NCBI GenBank assembly: GCA_947442095.1
Contig: CANEVG010000247.1
Span: forward strand, 1 to 5,677
Source of the DNA: Sphingomonadaceae bacterium
GTDB lineage: Bacteria > Pseudomonadota > Alphaproteobacteria > Sphingomonadales > Sphingomonadaceae
DNA length: 5,677 bases
Direction of reading: 5' to 3'
The position numbers and the translations under genes were made by a program. Each line of letters starts with the position of its first letter. Position 1 is the stretch's first letter. Below the pieces are notes generated by a model. It saw only the letters and a program-made list of their open reading frames with translations, made no database searches and was not told the DNA's origin. Shown here piece after piece: positions 4,403 to 5,677 of this stretch.

Positions 4403-5350
4403 ATGGCGAGTTTTCTCAAGACCATTATGGGTAGCGGCGCCACCGCACTTGCCGCAACCGCGGGGCTGGCTGCATTCACCGGATGGAACCGCAAGCGCGC
4501 CGAGCAACTGGTGCCGCCCGACGGGCAATTCGCCGATGTGGAAGGTGGCCGGCTCCACTACCTCGCCATTGGTGAAGGAGCGCCGATCGTTCTGGTCCAC
4601 GGCCTTGGCGGTCAGTTGCGCAACTTCACTTATGCCTTGAGTGCGCTTCTGTCGCCGCACCATCGGCTTATCTTGGTCGACCGGCCGGGATCGGGATATT
4701 CGGCCTACCAAGGTGACGGCAGTTGCGGTCTTGCCGCGCAGGCGGCGATGATTGCCGAACTCATAGACCAGCTTGGGCTGGACCGTCCGTTGGTAGTTGG
4801 CCATTCGCTCGGCGGTGCTGTTGCCTTGGCGATGGCGCTCGGCCATCCGGGCAAGATTGGCGGCCTTGCACTCCTCGCACCGCTCACCCAGCCCATCGAG
4901 GCTGTTCCGCAAGTATTCAAGGCGCTTGATCTGACTTCGCCGATTGCCCGCACAGTGCTGGCATGGACGCTGGCGGCACCAGCAGGGCGCCTTGGAGCAG
5001 ATGCGGCGAATGCCCAGGTTTTTGGCCCCGAACCCGTTCCTGCCGATTTCGAAACGCGGGGCGGCGCGGCGCTGACCCTTCGTCCCGAGGCGTTCGTGGC
5101 GGCTTGCGGCGATGTCGAGGCGGCGCGAGGCGAGATGGCGGGCATTGCCGCACGGTATGGCGAGCTGTCCATTCCGGTCGGGATCATGTTCGCGGCAGGC
5201 GATCTCCTGCTGGATCCCTCAGTACATGGCCTACCGACCGTTGCCGCGATCAAGGGCGCTGAGCTCAAGATGATCGACGGCGGACATATGTTTCCGCTCA
5301 CCCAACCTCAGGTCACTGCTGACTGGATCATGGAACGCGCCAACACCTGA
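4403..5350 (+). CDS. N-terminally anchored alpha/beta hydrolase
   Basis: A 315-residue alpha/beta-hydrolase-fold enzyme. Residues about 9-27 (GSGATALAATAGLAAFTGW) form a hydrophobic, Ala/Gly-rich N-terminal segment that may anchor it in the inner membrane. The fold follows with LHYLAIGEGAPIVLVHGLGG (51-70; HG at 66-67 supplies the oxyanion hole), LILVDRPGSGYS (89-100), and the nucleophile elbow GHSLGG (133-138) with Ser135. The acid is probably Asp267 in FAAGDLLLDP, and the base His295 in DGGHMFPL. The triad is complete, so it should be active on an ester, epoxide, haloalkane or similar substrate, but the substrate cannot be named. A lid is likely at about 160-230. ATG 4403 is preceded by GGGGAAG (4394-4400) and AGAAGGA. 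It is separated from the exported-protein operon by 215 nt, so it probably has its own transcript. Confidence 0.93.
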   Translation: MASFLKTIMGSGATALAATAGLAAFTGWNRKRAEQLVPPDGQFADVEGGRLHYLAIGEGAPIVLVHGLGGQLRNFTYALSALLSPHHRLILVDRPGSGYSAYQGDGSCGLAAQAAMIAELIDQLGLDRPLVVGHSLGGAVALAMALGHPGKIGGLALLAPLTQPIEAVPQVFKALDLTSPIARTVLAWTLAAPAGRLGADAANAQVFGPEPVPADFETRGGAALTLRPEAFVAACGDVEAARGEMAGIAARYGELSIPVGIMFAAGDLLLDPSVHGLPTVAAIKGAELKMIDGGHMFPLTQPQVTADWIMERANT

Positions 5351-5677
5351 TTTTGCGTCTTCCCGGAAACCACCGGGCAGTGCCGACGATCATCGGCACC
5401 GTATGGATGGGCGGCCCGTTTCGAGGGCCACCAGTAGAGCCGTGAATGTCGGCACTTCTTGCGGGAAATGCCACGCAAATGCGGCCGAGGAAAGCGGCAG
5501 AAGCCAGCCATTGCAAGCCCTTCCTCGTGCCCGAGACAGAGGGGCTACTCTTCCCGAAAACCGCCGTTCCGTTCGATCGAGCAGCCCGAATGCCGCGGCT
5601 GCCCCATGGCGGCGCCCGGTAAGAAACTGGCGGATAGCGTCATGGATAATCCGCTCGGCACCGACCATCCTGCTAAG
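5351..5677. other. Region after the hydrolase gene, no confident gene
   Basis: A minus-strand frame (5668 to 5390) starts MVGAERIIHDAIRQFLTGRR and has acceptable codons for the first 35 or so residues, but then turns into unstructured, Arg- and Trp-rich sequence with no domain. It could be a degraded gene end or chance. The left 100 bases carry several inverted repeats. The + strand has no useful frame. Confidence 0.4.
5362..5399 (+). terminator. Tandem hairpins after the hydrolase gene
   Basis: CCCGG (5362-5366) pairs with CCGGG (5373-5377). Next to it, GTGCCGA (5380-5386) pairs perfectly with TCGGCAC (5393-5399). They lie 12-50 nt after the hydrolase stop and probably mark its transcript end, though no T tract follows. 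GTGCCGAC (5380-5387) is also complementary to GTCGGCAC at 5448-5455, giving an alternative, larger fold. Confidence 0.35.

Noticed and set aside
4277..4912. Minus-strand 211-residue frame overlapping the hydrolase gene
   Set aside because: It is antisense to the catalytic region of a clear alpha/beta hydrolase and shows no motif of its own.

Overview
The window looks like accessory DNA from an alphaproteobacterium, most likely a sphingomonad. The evidence is indirect. Coding DNA is GC-rich, the secreted proteins resemble small periplasmic proteins I associate with sphingomonads, and a related RES/Xre toxin-antitoxin pair (ParST) is known from Sphingobium. No rRNA, tRNA or CRISPR array was seen. 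All confident genes are on the + strand.

Layout. (1) 1-1145 is a complete type II toxin-antitoxin operon: an Xre/MbcA/ParS-type antitoxin followed, with a 29-nt overlap, by a RES-domain toxin. Its leader holds an extended -10 box inside an imperfect palindrome, a plausible autoregulatory operator. (2) 1146-1350 is GC-rich DNA with one strong hairpin and no gene. (3) 1351-1548 is a non-coding element of about 198 bp with 33-bp imperfect terminal inverted repeats (24/33 identical) and a third related unit inside. The three GGGGT-N20/21-ACCCC units are spaced 83 and 82 bp apart. It looks like a MITE-like derivative or collapsed end of an insertion sequence, perhaps IS21-like. (4) 1548-1880 holds a good intrinsic terminator pointing to the minus strand, several hairpins, and a possible 3' remnant of a minus-strand gene. 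(5) 1881-2159 encodes a small AlpA-type DNA-binding protein, commonly found in genomic islands. (6) 2160-2498 has no gene, only a weak candidate promoter.

(7) 2499-4187 is a likely three-gene operon of exported proteins: two divergent paralogs of an unnamed beta-rich, glycine-rich family flank a small exported protein resembling the YbjQ/heavy-metal-binding fold. (8) 4188-4402 is a spacer with a hairpin that may end that operon. (9) 4403-5350 encodes an N-terminally anchored alpha/beta hydrolase with a full Ser-Asp-His triad. (10) 5351-5677 has no confident gene but contains several inverted repeats.

The toxin-antitoxin pair, the repeat-bounded element, the orphan minus-strand terminator and the AlpA regulator suggest a mosaic accessory region in the left 2.2 kb, with more ordinary chromosomal genes to the right. 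The least explained items are the 198-bp repeat-bounded element and the exported three-gene operon.
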